In this document: positions 21,701-34,502 of the stretch, one piece after another
Layout: every line of letters begins with the position of its first letter
Numbering within the stretch: position 1 is the stretch's first letter
Source: Auanema rhodensis
Lineage: Eukaryota > Nematoda > Chromadorea > Rhabditida > Rhabditidae
DNA: 64,000 nt
Reading direction: 5' to 3'
Assembly: GCA_964057225.1 (NCBI GenBank)
Contig: OZ059900.1
Coordinates: 25,125,638 to 25,189,637 of the forward strand
Made by a program: the position numbers and the translations under genes
The notes under the pieces: generated by a model
The model's input: only the letters and a program-made list of their open reading frames with translations
What the model was told of the DNA's origin: nothing
Databases searched by the model: none

Positions 21701-23900
21701 CTCAGAATATGCTAATTTCCTTAATTTTCTAACCCCTGTTTTTTTGTCGTGAAAGTGGAACTAGACGTTGTACGAACAATTTTGAGCTAGGTTTCATTGA
21801 CATTGCATGAGTTTGAACACATGAGATCGTAAGTCAAAACCTTGTTTACAGCGAAATTTCCAAAAACTGGTTTTCCAGCATAATAAAATATTTCTCATGG
21901 GAAATACAGTGTTTTTGTATTTTTTTAGTGTTCAGCATGTAAAATGCGTCATTTTAGTATGTAAAACGCTGAAATTCGTTGCATTTGACGACTCATATGA
22001 ACAAAAATCGATTTTATCAATATTAGCCATAAGGGGCGTGCCCTCAGAATATGCTAATTTCCTTAATTTTCTAACCCCTGTTTTTTTGTCGTGAAAGTGG
22101 AACTAGACGTTGTACGAACAATTTTGAGCTAGGTTTCATTGACATTGCATGAGTTTGAACACATGAAATCGTAAGTCAAAACCTTGTTTACAGCGAAATT
22201 TCCAAAAACTGGTTTTCCAGCATAATAAAATATTTCTCATGAGAAATACAGTGTTTTTGTATTTTTTTAGTGTTCAGCATGTAAAATGCTTCATTTTAGT
22301 ATGTAACACGCTGAAATTCGTTGCATTTGACGACTCATATGAACAAAAATCGATTTAATCAATATTAGCCATAAGGGGCGTGCCCTCAGAATATGCTAAT
22401 TTCCTTAATTTTCTAACCCCTGTTTTTTTGTCGTGAAAGTGGAACTAGACGTTGTACGAACAATTTTGAGCTAGGTTTCATTGACATTGCATGAGTTTGA
22501 ACACATGAAATCGTAAGTCAAAACCTTGTTTACAGCGAAATTTCCAAAAACTGGTTTTCCAGCATAATAAAATATTTCTCATGGGAAATACAGTGTTTTT
22601 GTATTTTTTTAGTGTTCAGCATGTAAAATGCGTCATTTTAGTATGTAAAACGCTGAGATTCGTTGCATTTGACGACTCATATGAACAAAAATCGATTTTA
22701 TCAATATTAGCCATAAGGGGCGTGCCCTCAGAATATGCTAATTTCCTTAATTTTCTAACCCCTGTTTTTTTGTCGTGAAAGTGGAACTAGACGTTGTACG
22801 AACAATTTTGAGCTAGGTTTCATTGACATTGCATGAGTTTGAACACATGAAATCGTAAGTCAAAACCTTGTTTACAGCGAAATTTCCAAAAACTGGTTTT
22901 CCAGCATAATACAATATTTCTCATGGGAAATACTGTGTTTTTGTATTTTTCTAGTGTTCAGAATGTAGAATGCTTCATTTTAGTACGTAACACGCTGAAA
23001 TTCGTTGCATTTGACGACTCATATGAACAAAAATCGATTTAATCAATATTAGCCATAAGGGGCGTGCCCTCAGAATATGCTAATTTCCTTAATTTTCTAA
23101 CCCCTGTTTTTTTGTCGTGAAAGTGGAACTAGACGTTGTACGAACAATTTTGAGCTAGGTTTCATTGACATTGCATGAGTTTGAACACATGAAATCGTAA
23201 GTCAAAACCTTGTTTACAGCGAAATTTCCAAAAACTGGTTTTCCAGCATAATAAAATATTTCTCATGGGAAATACTGTGTTTTTGTATTTTTCTAGTGTT
23301 CAGCATGTAAAATGCTTCATTTTAGTATGTAACACGCTGAAATTCGTTGCATTTGACGACTCATATGAACAAAAATCGATTTAATCAATATTAGCCATAA
23401 GGGGCGTGCCCTCAGAATATGCTAATTTCCTTAATTTTCTAACCCCTGTTTTTTTGTCGTGAAAGTGGAACTAGACGTTGTACGAACAATTTTGAGCTAG
23501 GTTTCATTGACATTGCATGAGTTTGAACACATGAAATCGTAAGTCAAAACCTTGTTTACAGCGAAATTTCCAAAAACTGGTTTTCCAGCATAATAAAATA
23601 TTTCTCATGGGAAATACAGTGTTTTTGTATTTTTTTAGTGTTCAGCATGTAAAATGCGTCATTTTAGTATGTAAAACGCTGAAATTCGTTGCATTTGACG
23701 ACTCATATGAACAAAAATCGATTTTATCAATATTAGCCATAAGGGGCGTGCCCTCAGAATATGCTAATTTCCTTAATTTTCTAACCCCTGTTTTTTTGTC
23801 GTGAAAGTGGAACTAGACGTTGTACGAACAATTTTGAGCTAGGTTTCATTGACATTGCATGAGTTTGAACACATGAAATCGTAAGTCAAAACCTTGTTTA
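18771..23900 (+). repeat. Segmental copy 2 (15 monomers, with internal 4-mer duplication)
   Basis: Order Z Y Z X Y X H X Y X H X Y Z X. It shares the markers of the copy at 8893-12654: 19336, 19730, 20457 and 22657. A block of four monomers (1368 bp) is duplicated inside, shown by paired markers at 19674/21042, 19730/21098 and 20457/21825. The G at 19674 is new relative to copy 1, so it arose after the two copies separated and before the internal duplication. Confidence 0.93.
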
Positions 23901-25268
23901 CAGCGAAATTTCCAAAAACTGGTTTTCCAGCATAATACAATATTTCTCATGGGAAATACTGTGTTTTTGTATTTTTCTAGTGTTCAGAATGTAGAATGCT
24001 TCATTTTAGTACGTAACACGCTGAAATTCGTTGCATTTGACGACTCATATGAACAAAAATCGATTTAATCAATATTAGCCATAAGGGGCGTGCCCTCAGA
24101 ATATGCTAATTTCCTTAATTTTCTAACCCCTGTTTTTTTGTCGTGAAAGTGGAACTAGACGTTGTACGAACAATTTTGAGCTAGGTTTCATTGACATTGC
24201 ATGAGTTTGAACACATGAAATCGTAAGTCAAAACCTTGTTTACAGCGAAATTTCCAAAAACTGGTTTTCCAGCATAATAAAATATTTCTCATGGGAAATA
24301 CTGTGTTTTTGTATTTTTCTAGTGTTCAGCATGTAAAATGCTTCATTTTAGTATGTAACACGCTGAAATTCGTTGCATTTGACGACTCATATGAACAAAA
24401 ATCGATTTAATCAATATTAGCCATAAGGGGCGTGCCCTCAGAATATGCTAATTTCCTTAATTTTCTAACCCCTGTTTTTTTGTCGTGAAAGTGGAACTAG
24501 ACGTTGTACGAACAATTTTGAGCTAGGTTTCATTGACATTGCATGAGTTTGAACACATGAAATCGTAAGTCAAAACCTTGTTTACAGCGAAATTTCCAAA
24601 AACTGGTTTTCCAGCATAATAAAATATTTCTCATGGGAAATACAGTGTTTTTGTATTTTTTTAGTGTTCAGCATGTAAAATGCGTCATTTTAGTATGTAA
24701 AACGCTGAAATTCGTTGCATTTGACGACTCATATGAACAAAAATCGATTTTATCAATATTAGCCATAAGGGGCGTGCCCTCAGAATATGCTAATTTCCTT
24801 AATTTTCTAACCCCTGTTTTTTTGTCGTGAAAGTGGAACTAGACGTTGTACGAACAATTTTGAGCTAGGTTTCATTGACATTGCATGAGTTTGAACACAT
24901 GAAATCGTAAGTCAAAACCTTGTTTACAGCGAAATTTCCAAAAACTGGTTTTCCAGCATAATACAATATTTCTCATGGGAAATACTGTGTTTTTGTATTT
25001 TTCTAGTGTTCAGAATGTAGAATGCTTCATTTTAGTACGTAACACGCTGAAATTCGTTGCATTTGACGACTCATATGAACAAAAATCGATTTAATCAATA
25101 TTAGCCATAAGGGGCGTGCCCTCAGAATATGCTAATTTCCTTAATTTTCTAACCCCTGTTTTTTTGTCGTGAAAGTGGAACTAGACGTTGTACGAACAAT
25201 TTTGAGCTAGGTTTCATTGACATTGCATGAGTTTGAACACATGAAATCGTAAGTCAAAACCTTGTTTA

Positions 25269-28200
25269 CAGCGAAATTTCCAAAAACTGGTTTTCCAGCA
25301 TAATAAAATATTTCTCACGGGAAATACTGTGTTTTTGTATTTTTCTAGTGTTCAGCATGTAAAATGCTTCATTTTAGTATGTAACACGCTGAAATTCGTT
25401 GCATTTGACGACTCATATAAACAAAAATCGATTTAATCAATATTAGCCATAAGGGGCGTGCCCTCAGAATATGCTAATTTCCTTAATTTTCTAACCCCTG
25501 TTTTTTTGTCGTGAAAGTGGAACTAGACGTTGTACGAACAATTTTGAGCTAGGTTTCATTGACATTGCATGAGTTTGAACACATGAAATCGTAAGTCAAA
25601 ACCTTGTTTACAGCGAAATTTCCAAAAACTGGTTTTCCAGCATAATAAAATATTTCTCATGGGAAATACAGTGTTTTTGTATTTTTTTAGTGTTCAGCAT
25701 GTAAAATGCGTCATTTTAGTATGTAAAACGCTGAAATTCGTTGCATTTGACGACTCATATGAACAAAAATCGATTTTATCAATATTAGCCATAAGGGGCG
25801 TGCCCTCAGAATATGCTAATTTCCTTAATTTTCTAACCCCTGTTTTTTTGTCGTGAAAGTGGAACTAGACGTTGTACGAACAATTTTGAGCTAGGTTTCA
25901 TTGACATTGCATGAGTTTGAACACATGAAATCGTAAGTCAAAACCTTGTTTACAGCGAAATTTCCAAAAACTGGTTTTCCAGCATAATAAAATATTTCTC
26001 AAGGGAAAAACTGTGTTTTTATATTTTTCTAGTGTTCAGCATGTGAAATGCTTAACTTTAGTATGTAACACGCTGAAATTCGTTGCATTTGACGACTCAT
26101 ATGAACAAAAATCGATTTAATCAATATTAGCCATAAGGGGCGTGCCCTCAGAATATGCTAATTTCCTTAATTTTCTAACCCCTGTTTTTTTGTCGTGAAA
26201 GTGGAACTAGACGTTGTACGAACAATTTTGAGCTAGGTTTCATTGACATTGCATGAGTTTGAACACATGAAATCGTAAGTCAAAACCTTGTTTACAGCGA
26301 AATTTCCAAAAACTGGTTTTCCAGCATAATAAAATATTTCTCATGGGAAATACTGTGTTTTTGTATTTTTCTAGTGTTCAGCATGTAAAATGCTTCATTT
26401 TAGTATGTAACACGCTGAAATTCGTTGCATTTGACGACTCATATGAACAAAAATCGATTTTATCAATATTAGCCATAAGGGGCGTGCCCTCAGAATATGC
26501 TAATTTCCTTAATTTTCTAACCCCTGTTTTTTTGTCGTGAAAGTGGAACTAGACGTTGTACGAACAATTTTGAGCTAGGTTTCATTGACATTGCATGAGT
26601 TTGAACACATGAAATCGTAAGTCAAAACCTTGTTTACAGCGAAATTTCCAAAAACTGGTTTTCCAGCATAATACAATATTTCTCATGGGAAATACTGTGT
26701 TTTTGTATTTTTCTAGTGTTCAGAATGTAGAATGCTTCATTTTAGTACGTAACACGCTGAAATTCGTTGCATTTGACGACTCATATGAACAAAAATCGAT
26801 TTAATCAATATTAGCCATAAGGGGCGTGCCCTCAGAATATGCTAATTTCCTTAATTTTCTAACCCCTGTTTTTTTGTCGTGAAAGTGGAACTAGACGTTG
26901 TACGAACAATTTTGAGCTAGGTTTCATTGACATTGCATGAGTTTGAACACATGAAATCGTAAGTCAAAACCTTGTTTACAGCGAAATTTCCAAAAACTGG
27001 TTTTCCAGCATAATAAAATATTTCTCACGGGAAATACTGTGTTTTTGTATTTTTCTAGTGTTCAGCATGTAAAATGCTTCATTTTAGTATGTAACACGCT
27101 GAAATTCGTTGCATTTGACGACTCATATAAACAAAAATCGATTTAATCAATATTAGCCATAAGGGGCGTGCCCTCAGAATATGCTAATTTCCTTAATTTT
27201 CTAACCCCTGTTTTTTTGTCGTGAAAGTGGAACTAGACGTTGTACGAACAATTTTGAGCTAGGTTTCATTGACATTGCATGAGTTTGAACACATGAAATC
27301 GTAAGTCAAAACCTTGTTTACAGCGAAATTTCCAAAAACTGGTTTTCCAGCATAATAAAATATTTCTCATGGGAAATACAGTGTTTTTGTATTTTTTTAG
27401 TGTTCAGCATGTAAAATGCGTCATTTTAGTATGTAAAACGCTGAAATTCGTTGCATTTGACGACTCATATGAACAAAAATCGATTTTATCAATATTAGCC
27501 ATAAGGGGCGTGCCCTCAGAATATGCTAATTTCCTTAATTTTCTAACCCCTGTTTTTTTGTCGTGAAAGTGGAACTAGACGTTGTACGAACAATTTTGAG
27601 CTAGGTTTCATTGACATTGCATGAGTTTGAACACATGAAATCGTAAGTCAAAACCTTGTTTACAGCGAAATTTCCAAAAACTGGTTTTCCAGCATAATAA
27701 AATATTTCTCAAGGGAAAAACTGTGTTTTTATATTTTTCTAGTGTTCAGCATGTGAAATGCTTAACTTTAGTATGTAACACGCTGAAATTCGTTGCATTT
27801 GACGACTCATATGAACAAAAATCGATTTAATCAATATTAGCCATAAGGGGCGTGCCCTCAGAATATGCTAATTTCCTTAATTTTCTAACCCCTGTTTTTT
27901 TGTCGTGAAAGTGGAACTAGACGTTGTACGAACAATTTTGAGCTAGGTTTCATTGACATTGCATGAGTTTGAACACATGAAATCGTAAGTCAAAACCTTG
28001 TTTACAGCGAAATTTCCAAAAACTGGTTTTCCAGCATAATAAAATATTTCTCATGGGAAATACTGTGTTTTTGTATTTTTCTAGTGTTCAGCATGTAAAA
28101 TGCTTCATTTTAGTATGTAACACGCTGAAATTCGTTGCATTTGACGACTCATATGAACAAAAATCGATTTAATCAATATTAGCCATAAGGGGCGTGCCCT

Positions 28201-28346
28201 CAGAATATGCTAATTTCCTTAATTTTCTAACCCCTGTTTTTTTGTCGTGAAAGTGGAACTAGACGTTGTACGAACAATTTTGAGCTAGGTTTCATTGACA
28301 TTGCATGAGTTTGAACACATGAAATCGTAAGTCAAAACCTTGTTTA
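25269..28346 (+). repeat. 5-monomer (1710-bp) tandem duplication with C50/A151 marker
   Basis: Order Z X W Zt Y | Z X W Z. The first Z of each part has C50 (25318 and 27028; ATG becomes ACG) and A151 (25419 and 27129; CATATG becomes CATATA), exactly 1710 bp apart. The Zt monomer at 26295 has T167 in a Z background, and its counterpart at 28005 does not, so a conversion followed or preceded the duplication. Confidence 0.9.
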
Positions 28347-31082
28347 CAGCGAAATTTCCAAAAACTGGTTTTCCAGCATAATAAAATATTTCTCATGGGA
28401 AATACAGTGTTTTTGTATTTTTTTAGTGTTCAGCATGTAAAATGCGTCATTTTAGTATGTAAAACGCTGAAATTCGTTGCATTTGACGACTCATATGAAC
28501 AAAAATCGATTTTATCAATATTAGCCATAAGGGGCGTGCCCTCAGAATATGCTAATTTCCTTAATTTTCTAACCCCTGTTTTTTTGTCGTGAAAGTGGAA
28601 CTAGACGTTGTACGAACATTTTTGAGCTAGGTTTCATTGACATTGCATGAGTTTGAACACATGAAATCGTAAGTCAAAACCTTGTTTACAGCGAAATTTC
28701 CAAAAACTGGTTTTCCAGCATAATACAATATTTCTCATGGGAAATACTGTGTTTTTGTATTTTTCTAGTGTTCAGAATGTAGAATGCTTCATTTTAGTAC
28801 GTAACACGCTGAAATTCGTTGCATTTGACGACTCATATGAACAAAAATCGATTTAATCAATATTAGCCATAAGGGGCGTGCCCTCAGAATATGCTAATTT
28901 CCTTAATTTTCTAACCCCTGTTTTTTTGTCGTGAAAGTGGAACTAGACGTTGTACGAACAATTTTGAGCTAGGTTTCATTGACATTGCATGAGTTTGAAC
29001 ACATGAAATCGTAAGTCAAAACCTTGTTTACAGCGAAATTTCCAAAAACTGGTTTTCCAGCATAATAAAATATTTCTCATGGGAAATACTGTGTTTTTGT
29101 ATTTTTCTAGTGTTCAGCATGTAAAATGCTTCATTTTAGTATGTAACACGCTGAAATTCGTTGCATTTGACGACTCATATGAACAAAAATCGATTTAATC
29201 AATATTAGCCATAAGGGGCGTGCCCTCAGAATATGCTAATTTCCTTAATTTTCTAACCCCTGTTTTTTTGTCGTGAAAGTGGAACTAGACGTTGTACGAA
29301 CAATTTTGAGCTAGGTTTCATTGACATTGCATGAGTTTGAACACATGAAATCGTAAGTCAAAACCTTGTTTACAGCGAAATTTCCAAAAACTGGTTTTCC
29401 AGCATAATAAAATATTTCTCAAGGGAAAAACTGTGTTTTTATATTTTTCTAGTGTTCAGCATGTGAAATGCTTAACTTTAGTATGTAACACGCTGAAATT
29501 CGTTGCATTTGACGACTCATATGAACAAAAATCGATTTAATCAATATTAGCCATAAGGGGCGTGCCCTCAGAATATGCTAATTTCCTTAATTTTCTAACC
29601 CCTGTTTTTTTGTCGTGAAAGTGGAACTAGACGTTGTACGAACAATTTTGAGCTAGGTTTCATTGACATTGCATGAGTTTGAACACATGAAATCGTAAGT
29701 CAAAACCTTGTTTACAGCGAAATTTCCAAAAACTGGTTTTCCAGCATAATAAAATATTTCTCATGGGAAATACTGTGTTTTTGTATTTTTCTAGTGTTCA
29801 GCATGTAAAATGCTTCATTTTAGTATGTAACACGCTGAAATTCGTTGCATTTGACGACTCATATGAACAAAAATCGATTTAATCAATATTAGCCATAAGG
29901 GGCGTGCCCTCAGAATATGCTAATTTCCTTAATTTTCTAACCCCTGTTTTTTTGTTGTGAAAGTGGAACTAGACGTTGTACGAACAATTTTGAGCTAGGT
30001 TTCATTGACATTGCATGAGTTTGAACACATGAAATCGTAATTCAAAACCTTGTTTACAGCGAAATTTCCAAAAACTGGTTTTCCAGCATAATAAAATATT
30101 TCTCATGGGAAATACAGTGTTTTTGTATTTTTTTAGTGTTCAGCATGTAAAATGCGTCATTTTAGTATGTAAAACGCTGAAATTCGTTGCATTTGACGAC
30201 TCATATGAACAAAAATCGATTTTATCAATATTAGCCATAAGGGGCGTGCCCTCAGAATATGCTAATTTCCTTAATTTTCTAACCCCTGTTTTTTTGTCGT
30301 GAAAGTGGAACTAGACGTTGTACGAACATTTTTGAGCTAGGTTTCATTGACATTGCATGAGTTTGAACACATGAAATCGTAAGTCAAAACCTTGTTTACA
30401 GCGAAATTTCCAAAAACTGGTTTTCCAGCATAATACAATATTTCTCATGGGAAATACTGTGTTTTTGTATTTTTCTAGTGTTCAGAATGTAGAATGCTTC
30501 ATTTTAGTACGTAACACGCTGAAATTCGTTGCATTTGACGACTCATATGAACAAAAATCGATTTAATCAATATTAGCCATAAGGGGCGTGCCCTCAGAAT
30601 ATGCTAATTTCCTTAATTTTCTAACCCCTGTTTTTTTGTCGTGAAAGTGGAACTAGACGTTGTACGAACAATTTTGAGCTAGGTTTCATTGACATTGCAT
30701 GAGTTTGAACACATGAAATCGTAAGTCAAAACCTTGTTTACAGCGAAATTTCCAAAAACTGGTTTTCCAGCATAATAAAATATTTCTCATGGGAAATACT
30801 GTGTTTTTGTATTTTTCTAGTGTTCAGCATGTAAAATGCTTCATTTTAGTATGTAACACGCTGAAATTCGTTGCATTTGACGACTCATATGAACAAAAAT
30901 CGATTTAATCAATATTAGCCATAAGGGGCGTGCCCTCAGAATATGCTAATTTCCTTAATTTTCTAACCCCTGTTTTTTTGTCGTGAAAGTGGAACTAGAC
31001 GTTGTACGAACAATTTTGAGCTAGGTTTCATTGACATTGCATGAGTTTGAACACATGAAATCGTAAGTCAAAACCTTGTTTA
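28347..31082 (+). repeat. 5-monomer (1710-bp) tandem duplication with T273 marker
   Basis: Order X Y Z W Z | X Y Z. Both X monomers carry AACATTTTTG (T at 28619 and 30329), 1710 bp apart. The Z just before the second copy has two private changes, T at about 29956 (TGTTGTG) and T at about 30041 (GTAATTCAAAA), absent elsewhere in the window. Confidence 0.88.
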
Positions 31083-33134
31083 CAGCGAAATTTCCAAAAA
31101 CTGGTTTTCCAGCATAATAAAATATTTCTCATGGGAAATACAGTGTTTTTGTATTTTTTTAGTGTTCAGCATGTAAAATGCGTCATTTTAGTATGTAAAA
31201 CGCTGAAATTCGTTGCATTTGACGACTCATATGAACAAAAATCGATTTTATCAATATTAGCCATAAGGGGCGTGCCCTCAGAATATGCTAATTTCCTTAA
31301 TTTTCTAACCCCTGTTTTTTTGTCGTGAAAGTGGAACTAGACGTTGTACGAACAATTTTGAGCTAGGTTTCATTGACATTGCATGAGTTTGAACACATGA
31401 AATCGTAAGTCAAAACCTTGTTTACAGCGAAATTTCCAAAAACTGGTTTTCCAGCATAATACAATATTTCTCATGGGAAATACTGTGTTTTTGTATTTTT
31501 CTAGTGTTCAGAATGTAGAATGCTTCATTTTAGTACGTAACACGCTGAAATTCGTTGCATTTGACGACTCATATGAACAAAAATCGATTTAATCAATATT
31601 AGCCATAAGGGGCGTGCCCTCAGAATATGCTAATTTCCTTAATTTTCTAACCCCTGTTTTTTTGTCGTGAAAGTGGAACTAGACGTTGTACGAACAATTT
31701 TGAGCTAGGTTTCATTGACATTGCATGAGATTGAACACATGAAATCGTAAGTCAAAACCTTGTTTACAGCGAAATTTCCAAAAACTGGTTTTCCAGCATA
31801 ATAAAATATTTCTCATGGGAAATACTGTGTTTTTGTATTTTTCTAGTGTTCAGCATGTAAAATGCTTCATTTTAGTATGTAACACGCTGAAATTCGTTGC
31901 ATTTGACGACTCATATGAACAAAAATCGATTTAATCAATATTAGCCATAAGGGGCGTGCCCTCAGAATATGCTAATTTCCTTAATTTTCTAACCCCTGTT
32001 TTTTTGTCGTGAAAGTGGAACTAGACGTTGTACGAACAATTTTGAGCTAGGTTTCATTGACATTGCATGAGTTTGAACACATAAAATCGTAAGTCAAAAC
32101 CTTGTTTACAGCGAAATTTCCAAAAACTGGTTTTCCAGCATAATAAAATATTTCTCATGGGAAATACAGTGTTTTTGTATTTTTTTAGTGTTCAGCATGT
32201 AAAATGCGTCATTTTAGTATGTAAAACGCTGAAATTCGTTGCATTTGACGACTCATATGAACAAAAATCGATTTTATCAATATTAGCCATAAGGGGCGTG
32301 CCCTCAGAATATGCTAATTTCCTTAATTTTCTAACCCCTGTTTTTTTGTCGTGAAAGTGGAACTAGACGTTGTACGAACAATTTTGAGCTAGGTTTCATT
32401 GACATTGCATGAGTTTGAACACATGAAATCGTAAGTCAAAACCTTGTTTACAGCGAAATTTCCAAAAACTGGTTTTCCAGCATAATACAATATTTCTCAT
32501 GGGAAATACTGTGTTTTTGTATTTTTCTAGTGTTCAGCATGTAAAATGCTTCATTTTAGTATGTAACACGCTGAAATTCGTTGCATTTGACGACTCATAT
32601 GAACAAAAATCGATTTAATCAATATTAGCCATAAGGGGCGTGCCCTCAGAATATGCTAATTTCCTTAATTTTCTAACCCCTGTTTTTTTGTCGTGAAAGT
32701 GGAACTAGACGTTGTACGAACAATTTTGAGCTAGGTTTCATTGACATTGCATGAGTTTGAACACATGAAATCGTAAGTCAAAACCTTGTTTACAGCGAAA
32801 TTTCCAAAAACTGGTTTTCCAGCATAATAAAATATTTCTCATGGGAAATACAGTGTTTTTGTATTTTTTTAGTGTTCAGCATGTAAAATGCGTCATTTTA
32901 GTATGTAAAACGCTGAAATTCGTTGCATTTGACGACTCATATGAACAAAAATCGATTTTATCAATATTAGCCATAAGGGGCGTGCCCTCAGAATATGCTA
33001 ATTTCCTTAATTTTCTAACCCCTGTTTTTTTGTCGTGAAAGTGGAACTAGACGTTGTACGAACAATTTTGAGCTAGGTTTCATTGACATTGCATGAGTTT
33101 GAACACATGAAATCGTAAGTCAAAACCTTGTTTA

Positions 33135-34502
33135 CAGCGAAATTTCCAAAAACTGGTTTTCCAGCATAATAAAATATTTCTCAAGGGAAAAACTGTGTTT
33201 TTATATTTTTCTAGTGTTCAGCATGTGAAATGCTTAATTTTAGTATGTAACACGCTGAAATTCGTTGCATTTGACGACTCATATGAACAAAAATCGATTT
33301 AATCAATATTAGCCATAAGGGGCGTGCCCTCAGAATATGCTAATTTCCTTAATTTTCTAACCCCTGTTTTTTTGTCGTGAAAGTGGAACTAGACGTTGTA
33401 CGAACAATTTTGAGCTAGGTTTCATTGACATTGCATGAGTTTGAACACATGAAATCGTAAGTCAAAACCTTGTTTACAGCGAAATTTCCAAAAACTGGTT
33501 TTCCAGCATAATAAAATATTTCTCATATGAAAAACTGTGTTTTTGTATTTTTCTAGTGTTCAGCATGTAAAATGCTTCATTTTAGTATATAGCACACTGA
33601 AATTTGTTGCATTTGACGACTCATATGAACAAAAATTGATTTTATCAATATTAGCCATAAGGGGCGTGCCCTCAGAATATGCTAATTTCCTTAATTTTCT
33701 AACCCCTGTTTTTTTGTCGTGAAAGTGGAACTAGACGTTGTACGAACAATTTTGAGCTAGGTTTCATTGACATTGCATGAGTTTGAACACATGAAATCGT
33801 AAGTCAAAACCTTGTTTACAGCGAAATTTCCAAAAACTGGTTTTCCAGCATAATAAAATATTTCTCATGGGAAATACAGTGTTTTTGTATTTTTTTAGTG
33901 TTCAGCATGTAAAATGCGTCATTTTAGTATGTAAAACGCTGAAATTCGTTGCATTTGACGACTCATATGAACAAAAATCGATTTTATCAATATTAGCCAT
34001 AAGGGGCGTGCCCTCAGAATATGCTAATTTCCTTAATTTTCTAACCCCTGTTTTTTTGTCGTGAAAGTGGAACTAGACGTTGTACGAACAATTTTGAGCT
34101 AGGTTTCATTGACATTGCATGAGTTTGAACACATGAAATCGTAAGTCAAAACCTTGTTTACAGCGAAATTTCCAAAAACTGGTTTTCCAGCATAATAAAA
34201 TATTTCTCAAGGGAAAAACTGTGTTTTTATATTTTTCTAGTGTTCAGCATGTGAAATGCTTAATTTTAGTATGTAACACGCTGAAATTTGTTGCATTTGA
34301 CGACTCATATGAACAAAAATCGATTTAATCAATATTAGCCATAAGGGGCGTGCCCTCAGAATATGCTAATTTCCTTAATTTTCTAACCCCTGTTTTTTTG
34401 TCGTGAAAGTGGAACTAGACGTTGTACGAACAATTTTGAGCTAGGTTTCATTGACATTGCATGAGTTTGAACACATGAAATCGTAAGTCAAAACCTTGTT
34501 TA
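33135..34502 (+). repeat. Wt-T-X-Wt block, left copy
   Basis: Four monomers. The T monomer has CATATGAAAAACT in place of CATGGGAAATACT, and the second Wt has T129 (TTTGTTGC near 34289). The identical four-monomer block with both markers is found 16074 bp (47 monomers) downstream. Confidence 0.91.
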
